Below are positions 23,146 to 33,985 of a stretch of DNA of 64,000 nucleotides, piece after piece (positions within the stretch are counted from its first letter, which is position 1; each line of letters opens with the position of its first letter). Both the position numbers and the translations under genes were made by a program. Source of the DNA: Xestospongia bergquistia (taxonomy: Eukaryota > Porifera > Demospongiae > Haplosclerida > Petrosiidae); the NCBI GenBank assembly GCA_963965975.1, contig OZ014417.1, positions 5,499,821 through 5,563,820 on the forward strand, read 5' to 3'. The notes beneath the pieces are model-generated. The model had not been told where the DNA came from. It worked only from the letters and a program-made list of their open reading frames with translations, and did not search any database.

Positions 23146-24110
23146 TAAGAGACTCTATGAATGTTTCTGTGACAGTGAAAGTGAAAGTGAGAGAGAGAGA
23201 AAGAGTGAGAGAATGTGAGTATGAGTGTGCTAGAGAAAGCGTTTATGTGTGATACCGTATGAGAGAGAGACACACACATACTAACACATAAAGACAGATT
23301 GAGACTCTGAGAGTGTGTGTGTGTCTGTGTGTGTGAGGGAGAGAGACACAGACAGATAGAGTATAATAAGAGAGAGATACAGAGACATTGATAAAGAATG
23401 TGAGACTCTAAGAGAGAGAGTTCTAAAGTAAGGGAAGAAGAGACAGATAGACTGAGAGAATCTGTGTTTGTGAGTATGAGAGAGAGAGACTTCTAAAGTG
23501 AGAGAGTGAGAGAGAGAGAAAAAGTGAAAGGATTTGATAGTGTATGTCTGTGTTTAAAAGAGAAAGAAGGGACTCTGAGAGTGATTGACTATGAGATAGA
23601 GAGAGAGAGATAGGGACTCAGAGAGTGAGAGAGAGAGAAACTGTGAGGGTGACAGACTATGAAATAGTAACTCTTACAGAGATTCTTTGAGAAAGACATT
23701 AAGAGACTATGAAAGTGTGTGTGAGAAAGGAGGGAGTGAGAGATACTTTGACTGAGAGAAAGATTTTGAGAGAGAGAGATAGAGAAAGTCTGAGGATGTT
23801 TGTGTTTGTATGTGAGAGGATGACATGCATGTAGGGAAATAGAGAGACTGTGTGAGTAGAAGAACGTAAAAAAGAGTCACTCAAAGAGATAGACTGTGAG
23901 AGAGAAATTCCTAAAATAAGAGAGACATAGGCACAGAGAGATAGCCAAGCAGAAACTCTGAGAAAATCTGCGTGTGAGATAGGGAGAAAGAGAAATGAGA
24001 CTGATCAGGAGAGAGATTGTGAGAGTCAGAAAAAGAGAGAGAGAGATAGAGAGAAAGAAAACGAGGAGTCTAATCACATAGAAAGTAGAGAGTCAAAAGA
24101 ATTACAGAGA
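22235..24110. repeat. GA-rich polypurine block, 1.9 kb
   Basis: The plus strand is almost entirely purine-rich, with degenerate repeats of gagagagactctgagagtg and runs of (GA)n, (GT)n and (ATAGAGAGA). Pyrimidines appear mainly in the recurring gactct. Open frames on both strands (Arg/Glu-rich on plus, Ser/Leu-rich on minus) are products of composition. It separates the gypsy fragment from the MAGUK gene. Confidence 0.95.
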
Positions 24111-24916
24111 TTGCTTTGCCAGTACTGTAAAAAAGGAGCAACATCTAATCAATAACACAGCTAATCAATAACACAGCTAGCTGCATGTCATAATTATAAT
24201 TATGTAACACCCTAAATTAATTTGTATTCACATTTTACATTTTATATTATATTATGGGAATGTATTATTAGTATATACTTTTATATCTCACTATCCATTT
24301 AAGTTTAATCACCAGAAATAATTTTGAAACCTTTACTGCCAATAGTAATTACCTAGAGGCAAAGTTTTAACTAGTGTTCGTAAACCACGCCCTCAGCTAT
24401 TTAGAGTAGTAGTGGCATTCCAAGCTGTATTGACTAAATACGAACGAAGAATTACTTGAGATTTTATATCAATATAGTATAATAGTTCTATTATACAACA
24501 ATATCTAAAGAAAATACTGAAAAGTCAGGCGATAGGTGAATAGCTATTCGAAAAAAGTTTGTCCGGATACACCCGCCTTTACCCTATGTTCCAGATTGAC
24601 CTTGCTACACCTTAGTGAGCCAGATTTTTTCTATATACTATCTGTTTATGTCAATGTTGAAATGTTGTTATAACATACTTTCTGATTATAATTTAAGCAG
24701 TCCTGTTGAGATCTAGCATCAACTGTACTTTGTATCATCATGTTTGCACTACACATACAAGTATATACAATATTGGTCACAATAGCATATATAAAATGTT
24801 ATGTATTTTGAGCTGTGGCTTTGGATGTGGAAATATTAAGAGAAGATGACTTCTAACAATATGATTTTGGAAACATTATGGGTAGTGATTGATGCTATGA
24901 TTTAACTTCGATTTAG
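24111..24916. other. Spacer or intron upstream of the MAGUK exons
   Basis: No L27 exon and no first half of a PDZ domain could be found. A short direct duplication (ctaatcaataacacag) occurs near 24146 and 24161. Confidence 0.4.
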
Positions 24917-27549
24917 GTGTTTTAAGAGAAGGAGATGAACTATTAGAAATTAATGGTATTGCTTTACATGGCAAATCAACTGATGAGATTATTAGATTTA
25001 TGGTAAATCTTAACAGCTTGTGATTTGCATTATTACATTAACATGTACTATCTAGTCTGGAGAAGCTGGCAAGATACTGGTTTTCACATTAATTCCAGTT
25101 CATGATGACAGTGTTGATGTAGATTATGAGGAGGTCAGATCTTATACATTATTTCATGAGACTTTCTGTACATAGTAAACGAATTGATCTATATATTGTT
25201 CTTACAGAAATATGTCCGAGCTCATTTTGGATACAATGGTCAATTGGACAAAGAAATTCCCTGCAGAGAATTAGCACTTAATTTCACTAAAGGAGAAATA
25301 TTAGAAGTATCTGATCAAGATGATCCAGACTGGTGGCAGGTACTATTATTAGGCACTTTTACTAACTCTCATAACTATTATACCCTTAGGCACATAAAAT
25401 TTTTGATGATGGATGTGAATCTCTTCCTGGTTTAATACCTGCAAGACATCTTCAACAAAAGTATATAGTATAAGTTATCATCATGATGGTCCTACTTTGT
25501 TCCTATAGGAGAGAAGTGCTAAGTGAATCATATGTTGTGTCAGTAGCTATGGAAGAAAAAAATAGAAGAAAAGGTCAGTTAACTACTCACCTAATGACTT
25601 TAGTATTCCATCTGGCAAGTTTCATGTGTCATGGTGTCTCTTGTTGTGTGTAACTTTCAAAAATTAAACCACAAACATTTATTACCAAAACATTGTCCTG
25701 CCACAACTGAGCAAGCTTTGACACTTGGTAAAACAATTGCATTGCTTTCTACTCGTACCTTATCAACATTAATGTTCTTTGCATCTCATTTATATTGTCC
25801 TGGTCTTACAAATTTAGGACTTTTACCAAAGTTTTCTCGAAGGAAGAAAAAGAAAATATATTATAATCAGGGACCAATGAGTGGAGGTAATTATACATGT
25901 AATTGTATATTTACCAATGTAAGATATTGGTAATACATTATATAACAGCCTTCATTCTTTTTAGTTTTCCAGTCAGTTGGACATGAAGTTGCCACGTATG
26001 AGGATGTAGTCAAATTGATGCCTGATTCAACTAGAAAAAGACCCATTGTATTAATAGGTGAGTATATTAATTTTGTTTGTTTTCATTTGAATAGATATAT
26101 TAAAGTCTGTTCACATTAATTTAACTTTGCTTTTCTACGATAACTTTGTCTTTTCTCGTTCAATTTTAAAATATTAAATTAATCTAAAAAATATATGAAA
26201 TCAATTTCAAAAGTTAGTTGCATTACCCATAAGCAAAGTACTTTCATTGGGACAAACATTAAAAATGTGACAGAACCAACAAAGTGATTTACAAGATCCA
26301 AGTTAAAATTAAATATGATGCATTTTTTGCTTCACATTGTGTTTACAGTAAACACTTTTATTAAGTAAAGTTATAACTCGTTCATTCTTATCACTTTAGG
26401 TGCCCCTTGTGTGGGTCGCTGTACATTAATGAAGAAACTAATGGACTCAAATCCCAGACATTATTCAGCTTGTATTCCTCGTAAGTTTTATACAATGACT
26501 AAATAAAACTATGTTATCTTAACTATAATAGATACGACACGACTAATGCGTTCAGGTGAGATGAATGGAAATGAATTTCATTTTGTATCTCGAGAAGAAA
26601 TGGAGCGTGACATTCAAGCTAACAAATTTTTAGAGTATGGAGAAAGTAAAGGTCATCTTTATGGACTCTCTGTTAAGGCTGTTAAGAGAGTAATTGAAAA
26701 TAACAAAGTCCCAGTGTTAGACCTTCATCCTCAGGTGAGTGATAGCTGTAGATGGTACACTACTCAATCTACATATTTAATATGAGTCACTTGTATATTG
26801 GTGTACAACAAGTCTGTTTATACATGCATCACTTCTAATACCTATTTTCATATTAATTGTTTACACAATTTTTATTTCCAGGCCCTCAAAGTGATTGGTT
26901 CTTCAGGCCTAATGCCCTATATTATTTATATTGCATCACCTCGACTTGATAGACTGCAAATGACTAGATGTGTAACATCTGAAAAACTCAAGAAGAAACT
27001 TCACAGATCAGTTTCTGCCGAAGGATTGATTAAAGAAGTTTGTCCATTTACTGTAAGTGGTGTTGTTTTATTTTTTGTTTTTACCTCCTGGTACACTGCA
27101 CATAACAAGTGTTCCTAAGATTGGTTTGGATCATACGTTAACTATATTTGTTATGGTAGTTTTCCTTATTTTACTATAATTATTGTTGTATGTGAATTTC
27201 GAGAGTGACCAATAATTAAACCACACACGGTAACCACTGACGTGACTTCATCTTTGTAATTGTCCAAACCATTTTATACTTTGATTATTCTGGCCTCATG
27301 TTCATTGACATCATGATCTCCATACACCATTAAAATAGTGATCTCGTGTTACTTCACCTTCTCCAGGAATGTGAACTACTTCAGCTTTATCATGCTAGTC
27401 AAGAGATTCAAGCTGAGTATGGTCATTACTTTGATTGGATGATAGTCAATGATGACTTACAAGTTGCTTCAGACATGTTAATAGAAGTAGCAAGGAGAAT
27501 AGAGAAAGAACCTCAATGGATTCCTGCTAGTTGGGTAGAAGAAGTGTAA
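24917..27549 (+). CDS. MAGUK scaffold of MPP2/MPP6 type: partial PDZ, SH3, guanylate-kinase-like domain
   Basis: MPP MAGUKs are membrane-cortex scaffolds for polarity and adhesion complexes. Eleven exons with GT-AG borders and compatible phases: 24917-25002, 25056-25133, 25208-25339, 25390-25460, 25509-25573, 25818-25886, 25965-26057, 26400-26480, 26532-26734, 26882-27052, 27367-27549. The PDZ second half is LREGDELLEINGIALHGKST. SH3 is YVRAHFGYNGQLDKEIPC to DQDDPDWWQ and GLIPARHLQQ. A basic hook follows (LPKFSRRKKKKIYYNQ). The GK-like domain has LIGAPCVGRCTLMKKL, EYGESKGHLYGLSVKAVK, LDLHPQALKVIGSSGLMPYI and ends EPQWIPASWVEEV, as in MPP2/6. The P-loop lacks the kinase Lys, so it is a binding module, as in other MAGUKs. 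No stop or shift was found. The L27 domains and the PDZ start are missing upstream. Confidence 0.9.
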
Positions 27550-28375
27550 ATGAGAAATTTGAAATTTAATATTACTATCATTTCATATTGTTTCCCCAAT
27601 TTCTTTTAATTTTGTGGTGTGCTTGTATTGTATTGTAATGTATTTCTAACATAACAATACAAATCATGTTCAGAACTATATTGTTTATTTCATTTCATTC
27701 ACTAATTATAAATACATGTCTCCTCTGTTTGTATAATCACTGTTTGTTTTGTTAATAGTTATTATGGAGATAAAATAGTCAATCATGCAAGGTAATAGTA
27801 AAATTCTACAAGGAGGTGTGGCTAATAAAACTCAAAGCAGAAATTCAAAATCACGTGAACACTACAGTCATCACGTGACACGTTCAGAATTGCATTGCTT
27901 TATATTAGAGTAATGAAATAATACTTAAGGTAGGATAGCCTGTTAATAAAGGAATTGTTGTATTGAGTATGGATTGTGTTAGACTTATGATGTATTTTGT
28001 CTTGTCTTCTTAGATGTTATTTGTACCTGTCTCTTTTGTTAGGATGCATGCATGGAATGCTATTAAAAATGGCTCCAGAACCTTAGACTCATATTGCAAG
28101 TAAACACCTTGCTGTCTCCTTTGATTAATTTTAATAATTTTATTATTTTATTTAGACATCTTAGTTTAGACATTCTGAGATACATTTGATGTTAAGCACG
28201 TATTGCAATACCATTCAGAAGTAGGAGGATATTTGATGTTAACACAGGTCCTATTGAATGTAAGTGAAATTATTGTAATCGTTATGTTGGATCAAACGTT
28301 ATTGAAAGACAAAACATGTTTAATTTATACAAACAAGTAAACATTTTTTTACATTACATATTTCGATATACCTCT
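27550..28375. other. Spacer downstream of the MAGUK gene; paired E-boxes
   Basis: Contains the MAGUK 3' flank and the TCACGTGA pair. No supported exon; an open stretch near 28043-28100 (MHAWNAIKNGSRTLDSYC) has an AG before it but no clear donor and is not recognised. Confidence 0.4.
27851..27878. promoter_or_regulatory. Two TCACGTGA palindromes 20 bp apart
   Basis: Perfect 8-bp palindromes with a CACGTG core at 27851-27858 and 27871-27878. CACGTG is bound by bHLH-Zip factors (USF, MITF/TFE, Myc/Max); the TCACGTGA form is the preferred USF/TFE site. Centre-to-centre spacing of 20 bp is about two helical turns. They lie about 300 bp past the MAGUK stop, so they may belong to the promoter of a following gene that I could not identify. 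Confidence 0.4.
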
Positions 28376-28495
28376 CTATAAGAATGCATACCAAGCATGA
28401 TCAGTGAAATAATTCTTCACATCATTAATAGCACTGTCAATGATTTCATCTGGTAATGATGTTAAAAAATTATTTGTTGTAATTAGTTGTCCATG
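28376..28495 (-). other. Possible terminal exon of an unknown gene
   Basis: After an acceptor-like sequence (tttcag at 28496-28501 read on the minus strand) the frame is open for 39 codons to TAG at 28376: it contains TTNNFLTSLPDEIIDSAIND and YFTDHAWYAFL. A second protein-like piece lies at 28845-28950 on the same strand (MNHLYALLDQCTDEDILQEI), but the phases of the two do not join with canonical sites. Not recognised. Confidence 0.3.
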
Positions 28496-29698
28496 CTGAA
28501 ACATGGCTTAGATACTTCTTTGATTGACACTCATGACTAGAGTTTATATGACACAAGAATTATATATAGTGCAGTAATAAATTCATTGTTCGTGTCACCA
28601 CTGTAGTATCAACTAGTATCCTCAAGTTTTTGTGCATAATTACTTAACCAACAGCTTTTCATTTTTTACAGTTTAATCTCACTATCACATCTAAAATAGG
28701 TATTATGTATACAGTGTTTATTGAAAATAAACATATAAGTTACTACTTATCTTGAGTGATTAAAGTTTGATAGAAGCGACTGTTTAAGCTCATGTTTTGT
28801 TTGTTGGTTGGTTTAGTAATTTTTGTTGATGGAATGACTTCAACAAGCTGCTCTTTTATTCCTTTTTATTTCTTGCAGGATATCTTCATCTGTACATTGA
28901 TCTAATAAGGCATATAGATGATTCATATCTCTCTGTATGTCTTTTTCATGGCATCTGTTGTAGTAAATTCTCTAAGACTTTTACTTCATGGAATATTTTC
29001 TAATTCCCAATATCGAGTGACTTCAAAGAGACAATTGATGGTTCTACTGGAATATGATTTAGGTGAGAGTTTGATAACAAGGTGAATGTGTTTAGACACT
29101 GTTACATTGAGAAGAGAGTCAGAACATGTACATGTATACTTTTTTATATAAACATTGCATTCCTTACATCATATATGACAATTTTGACAAATTGTCTGTT
29201 ATTTTTTGATATGTAGTGGTGTTCAGGTTTTGATGTAAAGGAAATTGTCCATTCATTATACTGATTTTCTTTTACAGCTTATATTGAAAACTTTAATCTA
29301 TGTACGTGTCTGTTGTTAATGATACTGACTTGGGTTCATCCCATGAGATCAATTCCCATGAGATCAACTCCCTTTGAATAATAATTAAATTCACACACTT
29401 AACTTTATCAAAGACCTAACTTCTTTGAGCAATTAACTTTAACTTATCAAAATCTAGTCATACCTTCACAAGTGTAAAACTTCTCTATTGCAAGCACAGT
29501 TACATGTCCAATTATATGTCTGAATTTGTCGAAATATATGAAATGGAGTCGGCCAGCTTTACCTTTATCACCCCCCCTCCCCTGGTTGGCTCTAGTTTGG
29601 TAAGTAAAACTGATTGTAGTTACTTATTAAAGAAGTTATATTAAAGATAAGGTATTATAAAAGCCAGAGAGTATTATAGTTTCAATTAAGCATCATAG

Positions 29699-29997
29699 GT
29701 GTAGGAACAATTTTGTCATGGGGGGGGCACATATGTAACATTTTAACATTGTTCAGTTTAACAATGAAGTATTTCAAAAACAACCAAAATAAAATGTTCT
29801 TCTGTCATTTACACTGACAAAAATTTTTGAAATGTTTTTACATAAAATGTGCATCTACAGGTGTAAATTATATTATGAGGATAGGGATTGAAAAATGGCT
29901 AATCTAAATCAGTTGATTGTGAAACCATCTCACAATATATCAAAAATATTGGGGGGGGGGGGGGGGCGTGCCCCCTGTGCCCCTCCTGTTCCTACAA
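29699..29997. mobile_element. MITE-like element with GTAGGAACA termini and a poly-G tract
   Basis: The left end has gtaggaaca and then a G-run with cac. The right end has gtgcccctcctgttcctac, so gtaggaaca and tgttcctac are inverted and GC-rich segments lie inside both. An uninterrupted G16 tract is at 29951-29966. Related ggggcac / gtgcccc segments recur at 30248-30300, 33394-33450 and 33560-33600, suggesting a family. Confidence 0.55.
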
Positions 29998-30267
29998 CAA
30001 TGAACATGTATTGCACTTTGAAAAAGTTAGTTTCAAAAGAAATTGAATCCTAAACTTATTCAACAAATTGAATTCTAATTGAATTGTATGATAATTAACT
30101 TTCACCAAACACGTGTTTACAGGCTTACAGCCACTTAAATTGACATATATGGTAAACTAGTACCCACCCCCCACTTTACTATAATAACATAATTAACATT
30201 GATTGTAAAAACATTTAATTTAATTATTAGTATGGAAGTTAAAGTTGCTGGGGCACATTTTAACAAT

Positions 30268-30287
30268 ACTGGGGCACGTGCCCCAGT
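30268..30287. repeat. 20-bp perfect palindrome actggggcacgtgccccagt
   Basis: Every base pairs with its mirror. It contains CACGTG and is flanked by further ggggcac segments. It seems to be part of the same GC-rich repeat family as the poly-G element. Confidence 0.7.
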
Positions 30288-31483
30288 GTGCCCCGGTCTC
30301 GCTACGCCATTGACCACGCAGTCTCACTCCCATACTGTACATTCTCAATACAATATTGTTTAGTCTGAATCACATCTTATTCCTATACCATCCGTTCTTA
30401 ATTTTCATGATATGTTAGCCTCACTCCCATACCATCCAGTCTCAGTCCCATAATATTCATTCCAATCCCATACCATTTCCTTATTCCAAAACAATCCAGT
30501 TTTACCCATTCTTATACTACCATTACTTTTCAGTGTATTCATTCTAATCCCCAATAATTCATCTCATGTTACTCTAGGTCAACAATTAAATGGGCAAGAG
30601 AGGGAGGAGCTCAGAATTGCACTAACAGCTGCTGAAGAGAGTAGCATGATACAGTTATTATTAGAAATATGTCTACCTAATGAACAAGATAAAAAGTAAG
30701 AGATCAATAAATTGAAATGTTAATGATAAGTTTGTCTGTCAAATAGGATGCAGCTGTTTTTGGTTTCTGTTAACATCACTTCGAGAAATTCAGTGTTTAG
30801 TTTGTTCATATCTTCATAAGGTTTAAAGAGAGAGTGATAATATTGTCATTATGATCACAGGTTTTCATTTCTGAACCCAGTATGGCCAAACTAATCCATT
30901 TTCAAGGCTATCCTCCACAGTTATTACCATTATTGGTGTCTGGTGTTCCATCAATGCATATTGTGATGGACTTTATGTCTGAACTCCTGGATCAACCTCA
31001 GCTAGAAAAACAGGTTAGACAAGTGAATTAGTCTAAAATAATTTATCTCCTCTCTCAGGTGTTTGCAGTTCAATTAGTAGCCTATGTCACAAACCAATAC
31101 CCGCTTCCTGAATCCCTGGGTCTGATCAGAGATATCGCCAAACGTCTCCATCGATTTACAGAAGAGATTCCATCTGAGAAACATCATGAAGTTTTCATAC
31201 CTCTTTTACCCTTTGTCGTCCTCTTCTGTGAAACATTTCCTCCATTGAGTCTGGAAGCAACTGACTTTTATTATATGGTTTATTATTTTGATATTAACAT
31301 GTATACAAATCTGATAATGCATTAGTGTTCAAAATTGCACTGATGAAATTATACCTAGTTCTTAATGGATTAGCATCACTTTGCATTGTTACAGACAAAA
31401 TAAATAGACAACGTACTGACAGATAGAATATGTGTTGTAATGTCAGTTTATTTTTACTATGATTTTATCACGCATTGTACATG

Positions 31484-31544
31484 AACTGAGCATGCTCAGT
31501 TTAACACGCTGCTTTCAGTTTTAGTAAACTGAGCATGCTCAGTT
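31484..31544. promoter_or_regulatory. Two copies of the 18-bp palindrome aactgagcatgctcagtt
   Basis: Perfect palindromes at 31484-31501 and 31527-31544, 43 bp centre to centre. The inner GAGCATGCTC fits RRRCWWGYYY, the p53-family half-site, and each copy could also form a small cruciform. No promoter or gene start could be tied to them. Confidence 0.45.
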
Positions 31545-32869
31545 CAACAAACCGCTAAAGTGACGCAATTTTAGTCCTATGCATTAGGTTGACTGCCTCA
31601 TTTCTGCAAGATGACTATGCCTATTGGACCGGGCTACTGCAAGACCGATATGTTTTAAAGAAGAAGAGCACAACCGTGCTGCTGTCTACAGTCCGTTGTT
31701 TTTGTATCCAGTCAAGCTAATATATACCTATCCTCCAATTCTCGTTCACCTCTAATGCAGAAAAACATTACAGTCAACTCGAGGGCAACGACAAAAAGTA
31801 CGCTTTGTTCCAGCACATACACAAGCAGAGAAAGTATTCAGGTCAGAGTAAACGTACGCCGTGTGTATATATGGAAAGCCTAATTCAGATATTTTATAGC
31901 TTTGTTTGGCCCAGAGAGTTGCTGTTGTTTCACATACTTATAGCCTCTTCTAGCTACTTTATGACTTGATACCCTTTGATCTGTCGAGGCTGCCTTATTC
32001 TATAGTAAGTTTAGTTTTACCACAGTTTAAGTCAATATGTAGTTGGCCTATGTGGTGTAGCATCGATCTGAGGTAGAATTGTACAGAAAGCTGTTATATT
32101 GATTGATTGTATTCAGAGTATACGTAGAGAGGATTTTTCTGTCCTAAACACAACTAAATGGCTAGTGAAAATCTCTCCCAGATAGATAGGTTCTGAGTAC
32201 TGAGTAACTTTTCATGAATGCTATAGCTGACAATAAGCATGAAGCTTTTACGTTAGAAGGTCCTGGCAGCTAGCTGACAAGCGAAGTAGCTGTATTTCAC
32301 ATTAAGAACCAGACTTGAAGCCTGGAATATATAAGCACTTCGATAGAATATGAAGCTTACTCGTACCAGCAGTTTCAATATAGCAGGCTAGCTTTCTTCT
32401 TGGTTGTAGCTTATAACCACAGCGTAGCTAATGAGAAGTCATATTGTTAACTATAATTATTAGCGGAGCCTCCCTGCTAAGTACATGAACTCTGGGTCCA
32501 ATAGTCTAATTTTAGAACATGTTCACAACCCTATTGTAATGTTTTGGTGTAATAGATGTCAACTAAATAACTAGAGTATTACAAGTCCTGTATGTATTAA
32601 TAATTGTAGTTTGTGCAAGCTTTTGAGACCAACTTTAAAAGTAACCTTTAAAAATTAACATATTAATAATTTCTATCATAGATTTTTATGTCTTGTCACT
32701 TTGGTCTTATATTGTACCATCATATCATATAGAAGCTAAATCACTGCAATATCTAATGATCCAAGACTTGTTGTGTTCAGTGACCCTTATACTATCTATT
32801 GTTGTGTTATATAAAGCAAGTGTTATAACTCTTGTGGTCAACATAGCATGTATGTGGCTTATCCTTTGT

Positions 32870-33370
32870 TAATCCATTTACATACACACACCTTTTGGTA
32901 ATCCTATCACAGTATGACATCTACATATCCCAACCTTTTGTAAGTCCTATACCATGTATATTCAGACACACTTGTAACTTTCTTTCTTTTAATTTATGGT
33001 AATAAACCTAGTCCTGTGACATGTACATATACAAACCTTTTGATACACAAATGTTTTGTTACTCGTACCACATTATGTCCTATGATACATACAACCTAGT
33101 TCTGTGAAATGTACATACGCAAACCTTTTGACGTATTCATACACAAATGTTTTGTTACTCTTACCACGTTATGTCCTACAACCTAGTTCTATGACATATA
33201 CATATATAAACCTATTCATATACAAATATCTTGTTACTAGTTCTGTGGCATATTCTTTTACAATATGGTATAACCTTACATGTACATGTTTGAATGTCTA
33301 CTTACCCATATCACATAATGTCCTAATTATACAAGCCAATACATACAAATATTTTAATACCCAACCTTAT
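32870..33370. repeat. Degenerate minisatellite, unit about 90-110 bp
   Basis: Repeated phrases acatacacaaaccttttg, acaaatgttttgttactc, accacattatgtcctatga and cctagttctgtgacatgtac follow one another in the same order about five times with many indels. A last trace (cctagccctgtgtatatgtatacaaacc) is near 33697. Confidence 0.75.
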
Positions 33371-33985
33371 GCAGTACAATCAGGGTTTCATTTAGGGGGG
33401 ATGTGGAGGCATTGCTCCCCCTTGCCAGAGTCATGCCCCCCCTTTGAAATTAGGTTAGCCTTTTCAAGGGGTAATTTGATGTAGTGAATACAGAACTGAA
33501 ACTCAACACAAGGAATATACATCATAAGATAACCTTAGGCTAAACACAACAAAACTTTTCTGGAGGGGCATACCTCCAGACTCCCCTAGAGGGCGCGCTG
33601 TCGCACACAGTTCCTTCACCTCTCTAAATTTTCTGTAAGTATTATTTTGCCCACCTCCCTTGTCCTTTTTTCTAAATGAAAACTTGACAATACAACCTAG
33701 CCCTGTGTATATGTATACAAACCTCATACAACCATCTCATGCAGCTGTTCTACCTTTAGGATAGAATAGGTCTGTTTGCTGATCTATTAGAGATGAGTGT
33801 TTTTCTTCTAGTAAGTTAATAGAAACACTTATTAAATAATAATTGCTTTTACGATTTGTTCTCTTCTATTATAATAGTAATTTCTTCTACATCAACATAT
33901 GATTTAGATTTAGTGTAGTCCTATGATATACTATATAAGTCATATCTATTATTAAATTACTAATTTACTAACTACTCCTTTTCTA

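Larger units (their letters stand above)
29063..30577. other. Long intron with mobile-element debris
   Basis: The interval between two INTS2 exons is about 1.5 kb, far longer than neighbouring introns. It holds the poly-G MITE-like element, the GC-rich palindrome and, at 30340-30560, a loose repeat of catac/catcc, agtctca and tccca phrases. Confidence 0.5.
28957..31276 (+). pseudogene. INTS2: Integrator complex subunit 2, C-terminal exons only
   Basis: INTS2 is a nuclear scaffold subunit of the Integrator complex, which cleaves snRNA and attenuates transcripts at RNA polymerase II. Exons: about 28957-29062 (tentative), 30578-30695, 30747-30820, 30861-31013, 31059-about 31276. Matches to the animal protein are clear: EREELRIALTAAEESSMIQL and LLEICLPNEQDK, then LREIQCLVCSYLHK, AKLIHFQGYPPQLLPLLVSG, VPSMHIVMDFMSELL, FAVQLVAYVTNQYPLPESLG and PFVVLFCETFPPLSL. 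The roughly 1000 residues that normally precede, and the last part after the FPPL block, are absent. Exons have no stops, so it may be a partial copy or a gene split by the repeat array that follows. Confidence 0.82.
31277..33750. other. Spacer between the INTS2 exons and the array
   Basis: No gene is supported. It contains the paired 18-bp palindromes, a degenerate minisatellite and GC-rich mobile-element remains at 33390-33610. Confidence 0.45.

Noticed and set aside
22253..24077. Several 60-98 codon frames in the GA-rich block
   Set aside because: They are Arg/Glu or Ser/Leu runs produced by low-complexity sequence on both strands, with no motif.
28911..28980. A 29-nt intron in the tentative INTS2 exon (GTATGT...TTGTAG)
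   Set aside because: Phases of the two sides do not match when it is removed.
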